Positions 18,602 through 28,014 of a DNA stretch of 64,000 nucleotides are shown in pieces (position 1 is the stretch's first letter; each line of letters opens with the position of its first letter). The stretch lies in NCBI RefSeq assembly GCF_000829825.1, contig NZ_JXSL01000035.1, positions 38,811 to 102,810 of the forward strand, given 5' to 3'. The position numbers were made by a program, and so were the translations under genes. Source of the DNA: Paramagnetospirillum magnetotacticum MS-1 (GTDB lineage: Bacteria > Pseudomonadota > Alphaproteobacteria > Rhodospirillales > Magnetospirillaceae). Under the pieces are notes generated by a model, which was not told where the DNA came from, did not search any database, and was given only the letters and a program-made list of their open reading frames with translations.

Positions 18602-19303
18602 ATGAAGGTGGCTGCAGCAATAAGTATTAATAATATGTATTGGAGCCGTGTCATGGGGAAGAATCAAGATGGGGAATGCCTCAAAAATAAAAATTTCATT
18701 GAATTTGACAAGTTAATTAGTGATGCCTCTGCTTCTCTAAAAGATTCACTTCAAATATGGATGCCATGCGTTCCGGCAAAGCGAAATGGATCGAACAACA
18801 TAACGTATAACTACATCGCAGAGCGAAACATTACGGCGCATATCTGTCGCATGGCGGGGGCCAAGGGATATAATGTTTATGCTGAGATCCCGATTAATGG
18901 GAAAGACAAAATTGATATTATGCTGGCCCGCGGCGCTGAGGAAAGTTATCTAATTGAGGCAAAGCGGATTTATCCCCGTAAGGAGTCTGCCAAATCTATA
19001 ATAGCCGATATTGGTCGGATGAAAAATTTTAAACAATCAGTGGTAGAGTTCCATGGTAGTCTTGACGCTACAGCACCAGTAATTCCGGACCCTATTTACG
19101 GTGCAATTGTTGCGTACACTGCCGATGCGGAGGTGGCAAAAGAGTGGATGGGGGCGCCGAACGTTCGACCAGCCAAATGGATGAGCCTTCTGTTGGAAAT
19201 GAGTAATAGTGGGATACGCAAAGCGCATGAGTTAAAACTAATGCAAAATAATTTTCAGCCATATTCCAATAGCTGGATTTTGGTATGGGTGTTTCCATTA
19301 TGA
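18602..19303 (+). CDS. AT-rich gene, probable PD-(D/E)XK nuclease
   Basis: 233 residues if translated from 18602; the ATG at 18653 is another choice. The central strand pair KDKIDIMLARGAEESYLIEAKR fits the D-x(n)-ExK core of restriction-type nucleases, followed by a helix and the strand IYGAIVAYTA. No helicase or methylase is attached. Base composition is clearly lower in GC than the neighbouring genes, which suggests recent transfer. It is divergent from the NERD-helicase gene, with only about 110 bases between. Confidence 0.65.
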   Translation: MKVAAAISINNMYWSRVMGKNQDGECLKNKNFIEFDKLISDASASLKDSLQIWMPCVPAKRNGSNNITYNYIAERNITAHICRMAGAKGYNVYAEIPINGKDKIDIMLARGAEESYLIEAKRIYPRKESAKSIIADIGRMKNFKQSVVEFHGSLDATAPVIPDPIYGAIVAYTADAEVAKEWMGAPNVRPAKWMSLLLEMSNSGIRKAHELKLMQNNFQPYSNSWILVWVFPL

Positions 19304-19334
19304 AATGGCGTGCAATGTCATTGCAATTGGAAGC

Positions 19335-19583
19335 CTAGATTCTAAGGACCATGATTTCACACCCTTTATTGCGGCAGAAATCAAGATCATCATCTGTTAT
19401 GATGGCGATCTCACCTTCCCTGTATACGTCATTTGTTGAATCAAATGGGGACGGCTTGGTGAAACGATACGTTTTATACCCCTCGGCGGTCAGTGCATTC
19501 TTGAGCGCTTCGACAGAGTCAAAGGTTTCTGGTGAACTCATTCTAATGCCGCCGCGGCCGCGAGAAATGTAGACCGTGAACAT
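19335..19583 (-). CDS. Hypothetical protein
   Basis: 82 residues from MFTVYISRGRGG; AGGAGGG is eight bases before this ATG, which decides the start. A strand-helix-strand pattern is visible (TFDSVEALKNALTAEGYK), but no family is recognised. It is just downstream of the two-AAA ATPase gene on the same strand and could be its small partner. Confidence 0.65.
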   Translation of the reverse strand: MFTVYISRGRGGIRMSSPETFDSVEALKNALTAEGYKTYRFTKPSPFDSTNDVYREGEIAIITDDDLDFCRNKGCEIMVLRI

Positions 19584-19609
19584 CGTCAGTCCCTCCTGTT
19601 CACTTCGGA

Positions 19610-21706
19610 TCACATAAATCCTATGGGCTTGCTGTAAGTCGGTTTGCCTTCGGCCTCGGATCGCAACGCAGCCAAAAGCGCGCCTTGGTCGTCTAGAAGG
19701 TCCAGGAGCTCGGCTTTCCTGCGGACGACTGCGAAGTCCCCCGGAGTAAGTGGCGAAATCCGAGAGACAGCAGCCGGAGCATCAATACCAAAAAAGACGG
19801 TGAAGGCGGTTCGGATCTGTTCCGGCGTCAATGGATCGAAGCGGATCTTGAAGGTAAACCGGCGCAGGCTGGCACTGTCCAACCGATCAGCAAGATTGGT
19901 CGTGCAGGCAAACGGCAATTCGTGACTTTCCATCCAAGTCAGCATCTCGTTGACCTGGCTGATTTCCCATGAGCGTTGGGCTCCGGCCCGTTCTCCCAAG
20001 AGAGAATCCGCCTCGTCGAAGATCAGGAAGGCCCCGAGTTCCTGGGCTTCTGCAAAGGCGCGGGCGATATTGGCCTCGCTCTGACCAACCCATTTGCTGA
20101 AGAGGTCGGAGGCACGCTTCTGCAAGACCGGCAGGCCCATGGCCATAGCGAGGTGGCGGGCAAATGCGCTCTTGCCGGTGCCGGGAGGGCCGAACAGACA
20201 CAGGGAGACGCCCCTTTTCGGGCCGATACTGGCCAACCGCTGCACCAGACGGTCGAGCGGGTGATCGGCGTTGGCGAGATCCAAGGCAAACTCATGGTCG
20301 CAGTGGGGCTGGGGGGGGATAGGGGCCATGCCGCCCCCCATAACTTTGCCAGATAGGCGCAGCGCAAGCCGGAGATCATCCTCTGAACCACCGGCGAGCT
20401 TGGCGGCGCGAACTGCATTGGCGGCGAAGGCAGGGGGGACGGAGAACTGGCTGGCCAACGTCCGTACTTTGTCCGGCCCAATTTCAAGGTCATGGCGCTT
20501 CAGGGTTGCCGACCACAGCCGCTCCCGGACCTTCTGCGGTGGGGTCCGGATTTCAATGGCTAGGGTCATCCGCCTTAGAACCGAGGGATCAAATCCATCC
20601 ACCTCATTGCAGGTCCACAAGGTCGGGATCGGCGTCTCTTCGAGCAGCCGATTGAGGTAGACTTTTGAGTAGTCCCGCCGCTCGCGGTGCCGGTATAGGG
20701 AGTGATAGCCGGGACCGGCTCCACCCAGCAGGTCCTCCATCTCGTCGAACAGCATCAGGTTCTCGCAGTTGGCGCCCAGGAGATTTTGGGACAAGCGGAG
20801 ACGGGCCAGACGCGCAGACCTATCCGGTTCGCCCCCTTCACCGTCGGCCTCGCCCACCGTGTAGGTCCGCACCCCTAGCTTGGCACCAAGGACCTTGCAA
20901 AACTCGGTTTTGCCTGTGCCGGGAGGGCCGTAGACCAGGACGTTGATCCCTTTGACGCCCCGGCCAATCGCCCCTTTGAGAAGGCGGAAGGCCATGTCGC
21001 GTTCCGCGACAAGGTGATCGAAATCTGACCACTCACAGGTGGGCACCGTTGCCGGACCAATCAGTCTACTACAAAAGTCCTCTACGGTTATGGCGGGTGG
21101 CATCAGGGCTTCAATTAGACCGTCGGCGACCACGGCCGAGAAGGAGAAGGCGCTGAATTGCATGCGGTTGCTGAGCAGCCCAAGGCGCAGTAGTGACGCG
21201 TTACCGGAAAGCCATTTCTCAAGTTCTATCGGGGTTATGCCGAGCAACAGAGAAATGAGATGGTTGTCACCACGACTGTTCATGGCGTTAATATCGTCCC
21301 AGAGATTCTTCATCATCGGGAAGATCCGGTAGTAGCACGATAGTTCAAGAATTTTGCGCTCGATATCCTCGAGCCCAAAATAGGCGCAGAGAAGTTTGAG
21401 ATTATTGTCGAACGCCTGATATGTAGGCGTCATACTCTGGACGCCTTTCAACTCTTGAACGGCTTCATTCCAGATCTGGCTATTCTGCACAGGAGAATTC
21501 TCAGGTGGCCGGCACCGTCCGCGACGGTGCCGAACTGAAATGTTATCTACATTGTCTTCCTGAAAAGAGAATTCGCAGCCAATCTCTTGATGGTTTTCCT
21601 GAATCCAGCGAAGCATCTGATGGCAGAGCGAATGCTCCTGCTTTCCGTTGATCAGAACGTTTGCGCAATAGTTGGCAATTAGCCAGTACTGATATTGGAT
21701 TCCCAT
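19610..21706 (-). CDS. Protein with two AAA+ ATPase domains
   Basis: 698 residues from MGIQYQYWL, with GGAG seven bases upstream. A unique helical N-terminal domain of about 230 residues precedes AAA-1 (Walker A GPPGTGKT near residue 260, Walker B LMLFDEMEDLL) and AAA-2 (GPPGTGKS near residue 505, FLIFDEADSLL). AAA-2 keeps a pore-loop-like KWVGQSE. This design suits a hexameric remodelling ATPase. No protease domain is fused, so it may hand substrates to a separate protease or dismantle complexes. The small gene at 19335 is downstream. Confidence 0.85.
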   Translation of the reverse strand: MGIQYQYWLIANYCANVLINGKQEHSLCHQMLRWIQENHQEIGCEFSFQEDNVDNISVRHRRGRCRPPENSPVQNSQIWNEAVQELKGVQSMTPTYQAFDNNLKLLCAYFGLEDIERKILELSCYYRIFPMMKNLWDDINAMNSRGDNHLISLLLGITPIELEKWLSGNASLLRLGLLSNRMQFSAFSFSAVVADGLIEALMPPAITVEDFCSRLIGPATVPTCEWSDFDHLVAERDMAFRLLKGAIGRGVKGINVLVYGPPGTGKTEFCKVLGAKLGVRTYTVGEADGEGGEPDRSARLARLRLSQNLLGANCENLMLFDEMEDLLGGAGPGYHSLYRHRERRDYSKVYLNRLLEETPIPTLWTCNEVDGFDPSVLRRMTLAIEIRTPPQKVRERLWSATLKRHDLEIGPDKVRTLASQFSVPPAFAANAVRAAKLAGGSEDDLRLALRLSGKVMGGGMAPIPPQPHCDHEFALDLANADHPLDRLVQRLASIGPKRGVSLCLFGPPGTGKSAFARHLAMAMGLPVLQKRASDLFSKWVGQSEANIARAFAEAQELGAFLIFDEADSLLGERAGAQRSWEISQVNEMLTWMESHELPFACTTNLADRLDSASLRRFTFKIRFDPLTPEQIRTAFTVFFGIDAPAAVSRISPLTPGDFAVVRRKAELLDLLDDQGALLAALRSEAEGKPTYSKPIGFM

Positions 21707-21939
21707 TGACGCTCTCCGTCTTGGCCGGCAGCCAATCTGATCTAACAATGCGCCAGATATGGACGTACTGTCGGGCGAAGTGCGTCAATGCAGCGTTTGT
21801 AAGGCGGCCATGAACCCCTGATCCTAGCGATTCATTTCGTTCAGAGAGATTTTGGCAGGCCGATTGAGTGTTAGGACGTCCGTTCCTGACGTGCAGAGCG
21901 TGCAATCTCCGAATCGGCAAGTATGGTGTGGAGGGGGCG

Positions 21940-22419
21940 ATGTCTGCGGTGGTGGTATATATGGGCATTAACTACGTCCTGCTTCAGCCCCGAAGGCAGG
22001 GAGGCTCCTGGACAGGTGGTTGGACGGTCGGGGCTAGGAGTTGGGCCTTTCTCGATTGGGTCACGTATCACCACCATCCCCGCTGGCTGACCCATCATGA
22101 TCGATCCGGTGGCTATGATGGGATTTTTGACGCTTTCCGTACCGCACTCGGGGGGCGGCTCGATGAAGCAACGCGGGGTCGGCTGTTGCGCGTTGGTACG
22201 ACCTGCTGGGAAGGGGGCAAAGCCCGAGGGATCGACATGCGGCAGAATTTCGTCTGGCTGGTAGCCGCGCCCCTGCTCTGGGATCTGGAGCTTCTCAACC
22301 AAGAGCAATGTCTCGATCGGATGATCTTTGCCGATTGTAGTCGAGACCCACTCGCTCTGGATCGGGCACGAGCCGTAATCGAGGCGCATGGCAGCTGCCA
22401 GTCTTGCCCACCCACTTAG
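21940..22419 (+). CDS. Hypothetical protein
   Basis: 159 residues from MSAVVVYMGIN, chosen because GGAGGGGG directly precedes this ATG. Rich in Trp, His and Gly (WTGGWTVGARSWAFLDW, YHHHPRWL). No family recognised. It is transcribed divergently from the two-AAA ATPase and has another unknown gene 240 bases downstream. Confidence 0.6.
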   Translation: MSAVVVYMGINYVLLQPRRQGGSWTGGWTVGARSWAFLDWVTYHHHPRWLTHHDRSGGYDGIFDAFRTALGGRLDEATRGRLLRVGTTCWEGGKARGIDMRQNFVWLVAAPLLWDLELLNQEQCLDRMIFADCSRDPLALDRARAVIEAHGSCQSCPPT

Positions 22420-22655
22420 GTACCAAGGGGGAGGGCGAGGCAGCTGTACGACCATATTTGGCGCACTAATGCTTCAATTTCACAGAAGTGGTCAAGCGCA
22501 GCCGCGGCATGGCCAGTTACAAGCACCGACACACTGCCGTTCAGGACAATCGCAATGACCGGCTCGTCTAAAATTCACGGCCCCAAATTCGCCGTTCTTG
22601 GCGTCCCCTTCTCGCGCAGGCAACTTCTCGCGGGCATGGAAGCCGGAGCCAAACC

Positions 22656-23141
22656 ATGAAGCATTCAGCGGGGCCAGACGCCAACTTCGAGCGTCTCTCT
22701 TGGGTAAGCGCTCAGACGGCGTGGGCCATCTGGCAAAGGGCTGACGGGCGCACAATAAGACTGGCCCTATACGGATCCGGTCCGGCCGTTCTATCTCGCT
22801 TTCTGTCAGTCCTCTCAGGCTCGTGTCGTCGAAGCCTCCTGGTATCGCTGGGGACTATGCATCCGGTCCCGGCAGATTCGATGAAGGCCGCTCAGGATGA
22901 GATCATGGCGCTAGTTGCCAGCATGGAGGCGCAGGGAGACGTCGAGTGGGACGCGTGCCCTGCCAGGGCCCTTCCTCGCTGGCACGACATCTTTCTTGGC
23001 AACGATCCCGACCCGGTCCTTTTCGACATTCTGCTCACCGCCATCCGTAGCTGCGCCCTAGATGGCCATGGCCGCGGCAAGCGGGGCATGCGAAACGCAT
23101 TGCGACGGATTGTCCGGTGGTCACGCGTGATGCGGCATTAG
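22656..23141 (+). CDS. Hypothetical protein
   Basis: 161 residues; GGAG lies six bases before the ATG. Tryptophan-containing helices at the N-terminus (LSWVSAQTAWAIWQR) and a basic C-terminus (HGRGKRGMRNALRRIVRW). No family recognised. It precedes the ClpS-like gene by 90 bases on the same strand. Confidence 0.55.
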   Translation: MKHSAGPDANFERLSWVSAQTAWAIWQRADGRTIRLALYGSGPAVLSRFLSVLSGSCRRSLLVSLGTMHPVPADSMKAAQDEIMALVASMEAQGDVEWDACPARALPRWHDIFLGNDPDPVLFDILLTAIRSCALDGHGRGKRGMRNALRRIVRWSRVMRH

Positions 23142-23230
23142 ATGTGCTGTGATTACACAGGATTGCTCGTTTTTACGTTATGGAGCGCTTGCGCTGTGTC
23201 TGGCCCGTCGAGCCGGAAGGAGAAATTACA

Positions 23231-23539
23231 ATGACCATTGAATTGATGGAATCTGTTGATGGGGAGCAGGAAGAAGATGGTGCTCCTACACTTTTCGACG
23301 TGGTGATGATCAATGACGACATCACCCCATATCTTTTCGTTGTTCTCATCCTCATCGACGACTTTCGGATGAGTGTGGAGCTCGCCGAATGGACGGCTTT
23401 GACCATTCATGAGGATGGCCAGGCCGTCGTCATGACCACCACGCACGAAATCGCTAAAGAAAAGGCTGCAGACGCCGTGTCAAATGCACAACAGCAGAAT
23501 TTCCCGCTTCGGGTGACCATTGCTCGATCCCCCCTATAG
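23231..23539 (+). CDS. ClpS-like adaptor protein
   Basis: 102 residues from MTIELME, with AAGGAG eight bases upstream. The core LFDVVMINDDITPYLFVV corresponds to the ClpS motif with NDD-x-TP, and the later THEIAKEKAADAVSNAQQQNFPLRVT corresponds to the helix and last strand of ClpS. ClpS delivers N-end-rule substrates to ClpA. Several substrate-pocket positions differ from canonical ClpS, so it may be a specialised paralogue. The next gene is a RecA-fold protein with which it overlaps slightly in spacing. Confidence 0.8.
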   Translation: MTIELMESVDGEQEEDGAPTLFDVVMINDDITPYLFVVLILIDDFRMSVELAEWTALTIHEDGQAVVMTTTHEIAKEKAADAVSNAQQQNFPLRVTIARSPL

Positions 23540-23570
23540 GTTCCGATCATCGCAGAAGGTTTCAGCCAAC

Positions 23571-24563
23571 ATGAACACTACGTGCGAACTGGAATGCTTA
23601 AGTCTACTGTCGAAGGTCAGTGCTCAGAAGGATGAATTTCGGATTAGGTCCGGATTCCACGAACTGGATACACTAACATTTGGCTTCCGGCCTGGTGAAA
23701 TCACTTTGGTCGCAGGCCATCGCCCGATCGACAAGGTCGATTTCGCCTGTCAGGTCGCAGAATATAACCGCCTAACATCCTTTCCTGGTGTTGATGGAAG
23801 GGATTCGGGTGCAATGCCACCGACTATCCTCGTGTTTTCCCAGGAGTTGCCCGCTCGAGTGCTTGGCAACCGAACCACAAATAGGCTTGGCGGCGACAAA
23901 CAGCGTCTTGATTGCACGTTGGCATCGACTTATGTGATCGACGATCCATCTCTGTCGATTCCGATGATGGTGGAGCAGATATACCGCTACTGCGAGTGTC
24001 GGCCGATCCCACTGATAATTATCGACGGGGCCGACTTCTTCTACGGCACCCCTCCAGAGGCCTGCGACCGACGGAAGAAGCCATTCGCTATTGCTCGACT
24101 GCTCGCCGCAGCGGCGCGGAAAACCGGAATCCACATCTTCATTACCACCAATTTGCAGCAGGAAATTGAGTTCCTTGGAACAGACGCGAGGCAGATCATT
24201 CTTGCTGCCGAACCGTGTTTGGGCGGTCTCACGTACCTTGGAAAGCGATTCACTGAAGCCTTCGACAATATCATTCTGCTCGATCATTTCCGTTATGTGC
24301 TCGAACGCATGGAACCCGCCCATGACCCTGACGCGGGTGAGAGGATGACATGCTTCAAGGCTCGTCACTCTGGATGGCTCAATGCTCTTGAGGCGGTCGG
24401 AGCTCGGGTCGATCTTCTTCTTGTCAAGCAGCACTACGGACCGCTGGGACGCGTGTTGCTGACCTACGACCCACTTGGCCACTATTATGCTCCTCTCGAG
24501 GAGGGGCAGGCCAACGTGCCCAGCTTGTACGATGTTGTTGAGAAGCTAATGTACTCAGAATGA
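23571..24563 (+). CDS. DnaB-like RecA-fold protein with degenerate Walker A
   Basis: 330 residues from MNTTCELECL. The segment RSGFHELDTLTFGFRPGEITLVAG is aligned with the start of the DnaB helicase C-terminal domain, and IPLIIIDGADFF fits Walker B. At the Walker A site the sequence is AGHRPIDKVDFA, without the GKT/S step. ATP hydrolysis is therefore doubtful. It may be a structural or regulatory derivative of DnaB/RadA-type ATPases. It lies 31 bases behind the ClpS-like gene, so the two are likely co-transcribed. Confidence 0.65.
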   Translation: MNTTCELECLSLLSKVSAQKDEFRIRSGFHELDTLTFGFRPGEITLVAGHRPIDKVDFACQVAEYNRLTSFPGVDGRDSGAMPPTILVFSQELPARVLGNRTTNRLGGDKQRLDCTLASTYVIDDPSLSIPMMVEQIYRYCECRPIPLIIIDGADFFYGTPPEACDRRKKPFAIARLLAAAARKTGIHIFITTNLQQEIEFLGTDARQIILAAEPCLGGLTYLGKRFTEAFDNIILLDHFRYVLERMEPAHDPDAGERMTCFKARHSGWLNALEAVGARVDLLLVKQHYGPLGRVLLTYDPLGHYYAPLEEGQANVPSLYDVVEKLMYSE

Positions 24564-24594
24564 TGCTCAGGCGCTCAATGCCAGCCATTCGTCG

Positions 24595-24794
24595 ATGCCT
24601 TCCGTACCCGAGGAAGGCCCCACATCCCTGCGTGCGATCGATCTTTTCGAACGCCTCATCGGGATGCTGCGCGTGGCCCTTTCCCAGGGCGAGAACGCGG
24701 CGGGACGCTCACGTCTTCTTTGGCCACCGAGGTTGAGCTGGCCGGATACCTCATCGGCGAGGTGATTCTGTCCGACAATGCCAGCCCGGCCTAG
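24595..24794 (+). pseudogene. Short frameshifted gene remnant
   Basis: From an ATG at 24595 the frame reads a sensible helix (LRAIDLFERLIGMLRVALS) to about base 24703. After that a protein-like reading continues only in another frame (LATEVELAGYLIGEVILS) to a TAG at 24792. A single frameshift would join the two. No family is recognised. Confidence 0.35.
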
Positions 24795-24795
24795 T

Positions 24796-25077
24796 TTAGG
24801 CTGTGCGTCCCAACGGAATTGCCGACAATTCAACTTCGCCACCTGCGCTGAACTGGGTCTGCATCACGGCAAAGGCATATCGCTCCTTATCAATGGGACG
24901 ACGAGCCCGAAGCTTGGCTACTTCATCGGGGGTGGGGCCGCGCCATTCATCTGACCCAGCCACAGGCATGGCCAGAAAGCACGAGGCCACCTTAACGGCT
25001 TGGCGGAAATCGCCAGCGCGGACGATGCAGAACGGAGCCTGATTGTAATCGACGGCAAACAGAACGGACTGAGCCAT
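24796..25077 (-). CDS. Hypothetical protein
   Basis: 93 residues from MAQSVLFAVDYN, with AGGAG at suitable distance. It has a strand-rich N-terminal part, then PTPDEVAKLRARRPIDKERY and a C-terminal strand. No family recognised. It is isolated between a convergent remnant and the divergent Sel1-repeat gene. Confidence 0.6.
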   Translation of the reverse strand: MAQSVLFAVDYNQAPFCIVRAGDFRQAVKVASCFLAMPVAGSDEWRGPTPDEVAKLRARRPIDKERYAFAVMQTQFSAGGEVELSAIPLGRTA

Positions 25078-25219
25078 AGCGGGATCTCCTGAAGACAATG
25101 CCCCATGTTCTCTATTCGTTCCCATCGTGTCAAGAGGTTTTTCCGCAGTCGTGAACCAAGGGATCAAAGCCTAACCAACCATAGGAAATGGTGAGCCGAG
25201 TGCAAAGGGCATTCTTGGT

Positions 25220-26452
25220 TTGATCGCCATACGCGGTGAGGGATGTGACAAGGACGTCGCAACCGGGATGGGCATGTTGGCCGATGCCTATGAGGCAGGG
25301 TGCTCAAGCGCCGCTTACCATATGGCCAAGCTCCTTCTTGAGGGCTACGAGGTCGAAGTAAACGAGCCAGAAGGCATCAAGTGGCTTCGCAGATCCGCCG
25401 AGATGGATCACGACAGCGCTCAATTGGAATTGGCTCGGCGCTTGCGCTATGGCCGCGGCATCAAGGCCGATCCGGCTCAGGCCGCGATCTGGTATTTGAG
25501 GGCCGCGGAGCGAGAAGACCCGACGGCTCAATCCATTTTGGGCGTCATGTATCTTGAGGGCGAGGGCGTTCCGAAAGACGGGGCAGAATCGGTTAAGTGG
25601 CTAAAGCTCGCTGCCGACCAAGGCGATGCGATTGCCCAGTACAATCTCGGCCTAGTTTTCATCCGCGGGAAAGAGGCGCCTAAGAACTATGCCGAAGCCC
25701 TCAGATGGTTTCGCCGCTCCGCCGAAGGGGGACTGAATGCGGCCCAGTACCGCCTTGGAGAGGCGCTTTTCTACGGGATAGAAGGTGCCGAAGAGGACGA
25801 GGCAGAGGCCTTAGTTTGGTACGGAAAGGCGGCTCAGACCGGATATGCCCCAGCCCAATTGGCTCTTGGCATTCAATATGCCTATCGACGGGAAGGTGAA
25901 GCCGAGCGCGAAAGCGGTTTCAAATGGCTGCGGCTCGCGTCCATTCAAGGGTTGACCCGCGCGACTGCTCTCCTCGGTGATCTATACAGAAAGGGAATTG
26001 GTACCGCACAGGATGCTCAAAAAGCCCTCAGCTGCTTTAAGACAGCGGCCAAAGCTGGCGATTCTCTCGGCCAGGTCTATCTCGGAGAATCCTATCTGTT
26101 TGGGGAGATCGTCGCGCATGACTATGGGGAAGCCGCTCACTGGATCAGCTTGGCGGCTGAGCAGGGCGAACCCCGATCAGCGTTTCTCATCGGCATGATG
26201 TTTCTGAGAGGCAATGGGGTCGAGCGTGACTTTAAGGCCGCAATGGCTTGGCTGAAAACCGCTTCCGAAAGGGGGCAGTCGATCGCCAAATACCATATTG
26301 GCCTCCTTTACTGGGATGGTGATGGTGTTGATCGGGACCTTGAGGAAGCAAGGCGGTGGATCCAGGAATCTGCTGATGAAGGCTGCGAGGAGGCACGCCA
26401 GTGGCTTTCCAAGCATGCTCAATTATCCGACGGCGAAAGCCAGTGCGCCTGA
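25220..26452 (+). CDS. Sel1-like repeat protein
   Basis: About 410 residues if a TTG at 25220 is used; the first ATG is at 25268, and no good ribosome binding site supports either, so the 5' end is uncertain. At least ten Sel1 repeats of about 36 residues are visible, each with an A..YNLG..Y..G.GV..D...A..W...AA..G pattern (for example AQYNLGLVFIRGKEAPKNY). Sel1 arrays form solenoids that bind proteins. No signal peptide is seen, so it may be cytosolic or the N-terminus may have been lost. Confidence 0.8.
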   Translation: MIAIRGEGCDKDVATGMGMLADAYEAGCSSAAYHMAKLLLEGYEVEVNEPEGIKWLRRSAEMDHDSAQLELARRLRYGRGIKADPAQAAIWYLRAAEREDPTAQSILGVMYLEGEGVPKDGAESVKWLKLAADQGDAIAQYNLGLVFIRGKEAPKNYAEALRWFRRSAEGGLNAAQYRLGEALFYGIEGAEEDEAEALVWYGKAAQTGYAPAQLALGIQYAYRREGEAERESGFKWLRLASIQGLTRATALLGDLYRKGIGTAQDAQKALSCFKTAAKAGDSLGQVYLGESYLFGEIVAHDYGEAAHWISLAAEQGEPRSAFLIGMMFLRGNGVERDFKAAMAWLKTASERGQSIAKYHIGLLYWDGDGVDRDLEEARRWIQESADEGCEEARQWLSKHAQLSDGESQCA

Positions 26453-26574
26453 TGAGGTTGAAATCACCGCTCTGAAGATCGTGGCGGCGGCAGTGCCGCG
26501 TGATTCCCTTGACCTGGTCCATAGCAGTGGACCACTATGGGCGTAAGCAGAAAATGGACCAATGGAGTGGCCCA

Positions 26575-26826
26575 ATGCAGGTCAGTGTCAGCGACGCCAA
26601 GGGACAATTGCTGGACCTGGTACGCCGGGCCGAGGCGGGTGAAGAGGTTGTTCTGACCCGGCATGGCCAGGACGTGGTGCGCTTGGTCCCCGCCCATGTC
26701 AGACCCGATAGGACGGAACGGCGTGCCTTGCTGGAGGAGATGTTCGGCAGCGCCCGGCCGGAGAATGGGGATATTGCGGCACGAAGCCAGGATTTTCTCT
26801 ATGACGAGCAGGGATTGCCCCAGTGA
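26575..26826 (+). CDS. vapB: Phd/YefM-type antitoxin
   Basis: 83 residues from MQVSVSDAKGQLLDL; the start matches the family and an ATGGAGTGG stretch lies upstream. It has the Phd/YefM DNA-binding N-terminus with VVLTRHGQDVVRLVP and a disordered C-terminal end that would bind the toxin. Its stop overlaps the GTG of the PIN toxin gene (GTGA). Such antitoxins repress their own promoter. Confidence 0.85.
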   Translation: MQVSVSDAKGQLLDLVRRAEAGEEVVLTRHGQDVVRLVPAHVRPDRTERRALLEEMFGSARPENGDIAARSQDFLYDEQGLPQ

Positions 26827-27221
26827 GCGATTCGGCGACTGTGGTGGTGGACACGTCGGCGTTGATGGCCATTCTGTTCGGCGAGGAGGCGGGCCTCCAT
26901 TGCATCACGGTCCTGGCCGAGGCGCGTCAAGTGTTGCTGTCCTCCGCCACTCAGGCGGAAGCCCTGATCGTGGCTGCGCGGCGTGGACGGCGGGCCGAAA
27001 TGGAAAAGCTGATCGCCCGCCTGGGGGCGGATATCATCCCGCTGGCCGATGGAGCTGCGGTGGCCGACGCCTATGACCGCTGGGGCAAGGGTATTCATCC
27101 GGCGGCGCTGAACTTGGGCGATTGCTTCGCCTATGCCCTGGCGAAGAACCGGGGATGTGCACTGCTGTTTGTCGGGGAGGATTTCTCCCGCACCGATATT
27201 GCATCCGCAGTAGTCAGATAG
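26823..27221 (+). CDS. vapC: PIN-domain toxin (VapC family)
   Basis: 132 residues from a GTG overlapping the antitoxin stop. PIN-domain acidic residues are seen in VVVDTSALMAI, the glutamate in TQAEALI, and NLGDCFAYALAK plus a later VGEDFSRTD. The four acidic positions would hold Mg2+ for cleavage of RNA, classically tRNA or rRNA. With the gene upstream it forms a type II toxin-antitoxin operon. Confidence 0.9.
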   Translation: MSDSATVVVDTSALMAILFGEEAGLHCITVLAEARQVLLSSATQAEALIVAARRGRRAEMEKLIARLGADIIPLADGAAVADAYDRWGKGIHPAALNLGDCFAYALAKNRGCALLFVGEDFSRTDIASAVVR

Positions 27222-27270
27222 CGCACGACGGCCTGATCCATCGGACTGGGGTGCCAAATGGCAGCCGATG

Positions 27271-27867
27271 TTAGGCCCCTGTTTTCGACCAGCGTGATGC
27301 CGGATATCGATGCCAAGTCTGAGGTGACGTTGGCGCGGATTCGACCTCGGTTCTCTCCGGTTCCGGGCTAATCGCCAAGTCCAGTTCAGCTGGCTCTGGC
27401 CGAGTTTTCACCGGCAGCCGAAGTGTTCCAATTTCAGATTTGATGGTGGTACTCTCCGGCGTGGTGGCGGCCTGCTTCTTGCTGCCGAGGCCCGTCTTCA
27501 CTGCAATCTCTGCGCGACGAAGAGAGTAGTTCGGCGCCACCAAGGGATAGTCCGCATTCAACCCCCATTTGGCACGATATTCGTCTGGAGATTGGCCATG
27601 GGCGACCATGAGATGATGTTTCAGCGATTTGAATCTCTTGCCACAATCCAAGCAAATCAGCAGGTCCGGGCTGATTGCTTTGTTGGGCGAAATGGCAGGC
27701 TTCAATTCGACAGGGTTCGGCTGATTTGGATCCAGCTCAATAGCGCTTAGTAACGCGGCATGGGTTGATCGGATCAGTTCCGCTAAGTCAGGTAGATCCA
27801 GAGCATTGCCTCGCAGATAGGCGAAGACGAGACGCGCAGTCGCGAACTTCATATCGGATTCGGGCAT
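27271..27867 (-). CDS. MucR/Ros-family zinc-finger regulator with C-terminal extension
   Basis: 198 residues. The MucR core is CLDCGKRFKSLKHHLMVAH followed by GQSPDEYRAKWGLNADYPLVAP, very like the protein at 3865-4299. A C-terminal tail of about 60 residues rich in Pro, Glu and Thr is extra. It is the second copy of a MucR gene lying just downstream of an HU/IHF-type gene. A later in-frame ATG six residues in is possible. Confidence 0.85.
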   Translation of the reverse strand: MPESDMKFATARLVFAYLRGNALDLPDLAELIRSTHAALLSAIELDPNQPNPVELKPAISPNKAISPDLLICLDCGKRFKSLKHHLMVAHGQSPDEYRAKWGLNADYPLVAPNYSLRRAEIAVKTGLGSKKQAATTPESTTIKSEIGTLRLPVKTRPEPAELDLAISPEPERTEVESAPTSPQTWHRYPASRWSKTGA

Positions 27868-28014
27868 ATGTCAGGGATCCCTAGGGGCGTCAGAGGCGCT
27901 AGGCCAGATGCGGCCTCAATGCCTAAAAAAGGTGATGATGGGGATCATCTGACATGATGCAGCCTGCGGATCAAGCCTGCGTTATGGAGGGGGCCATTGG
28001 TTTGGTTTTGGCGA

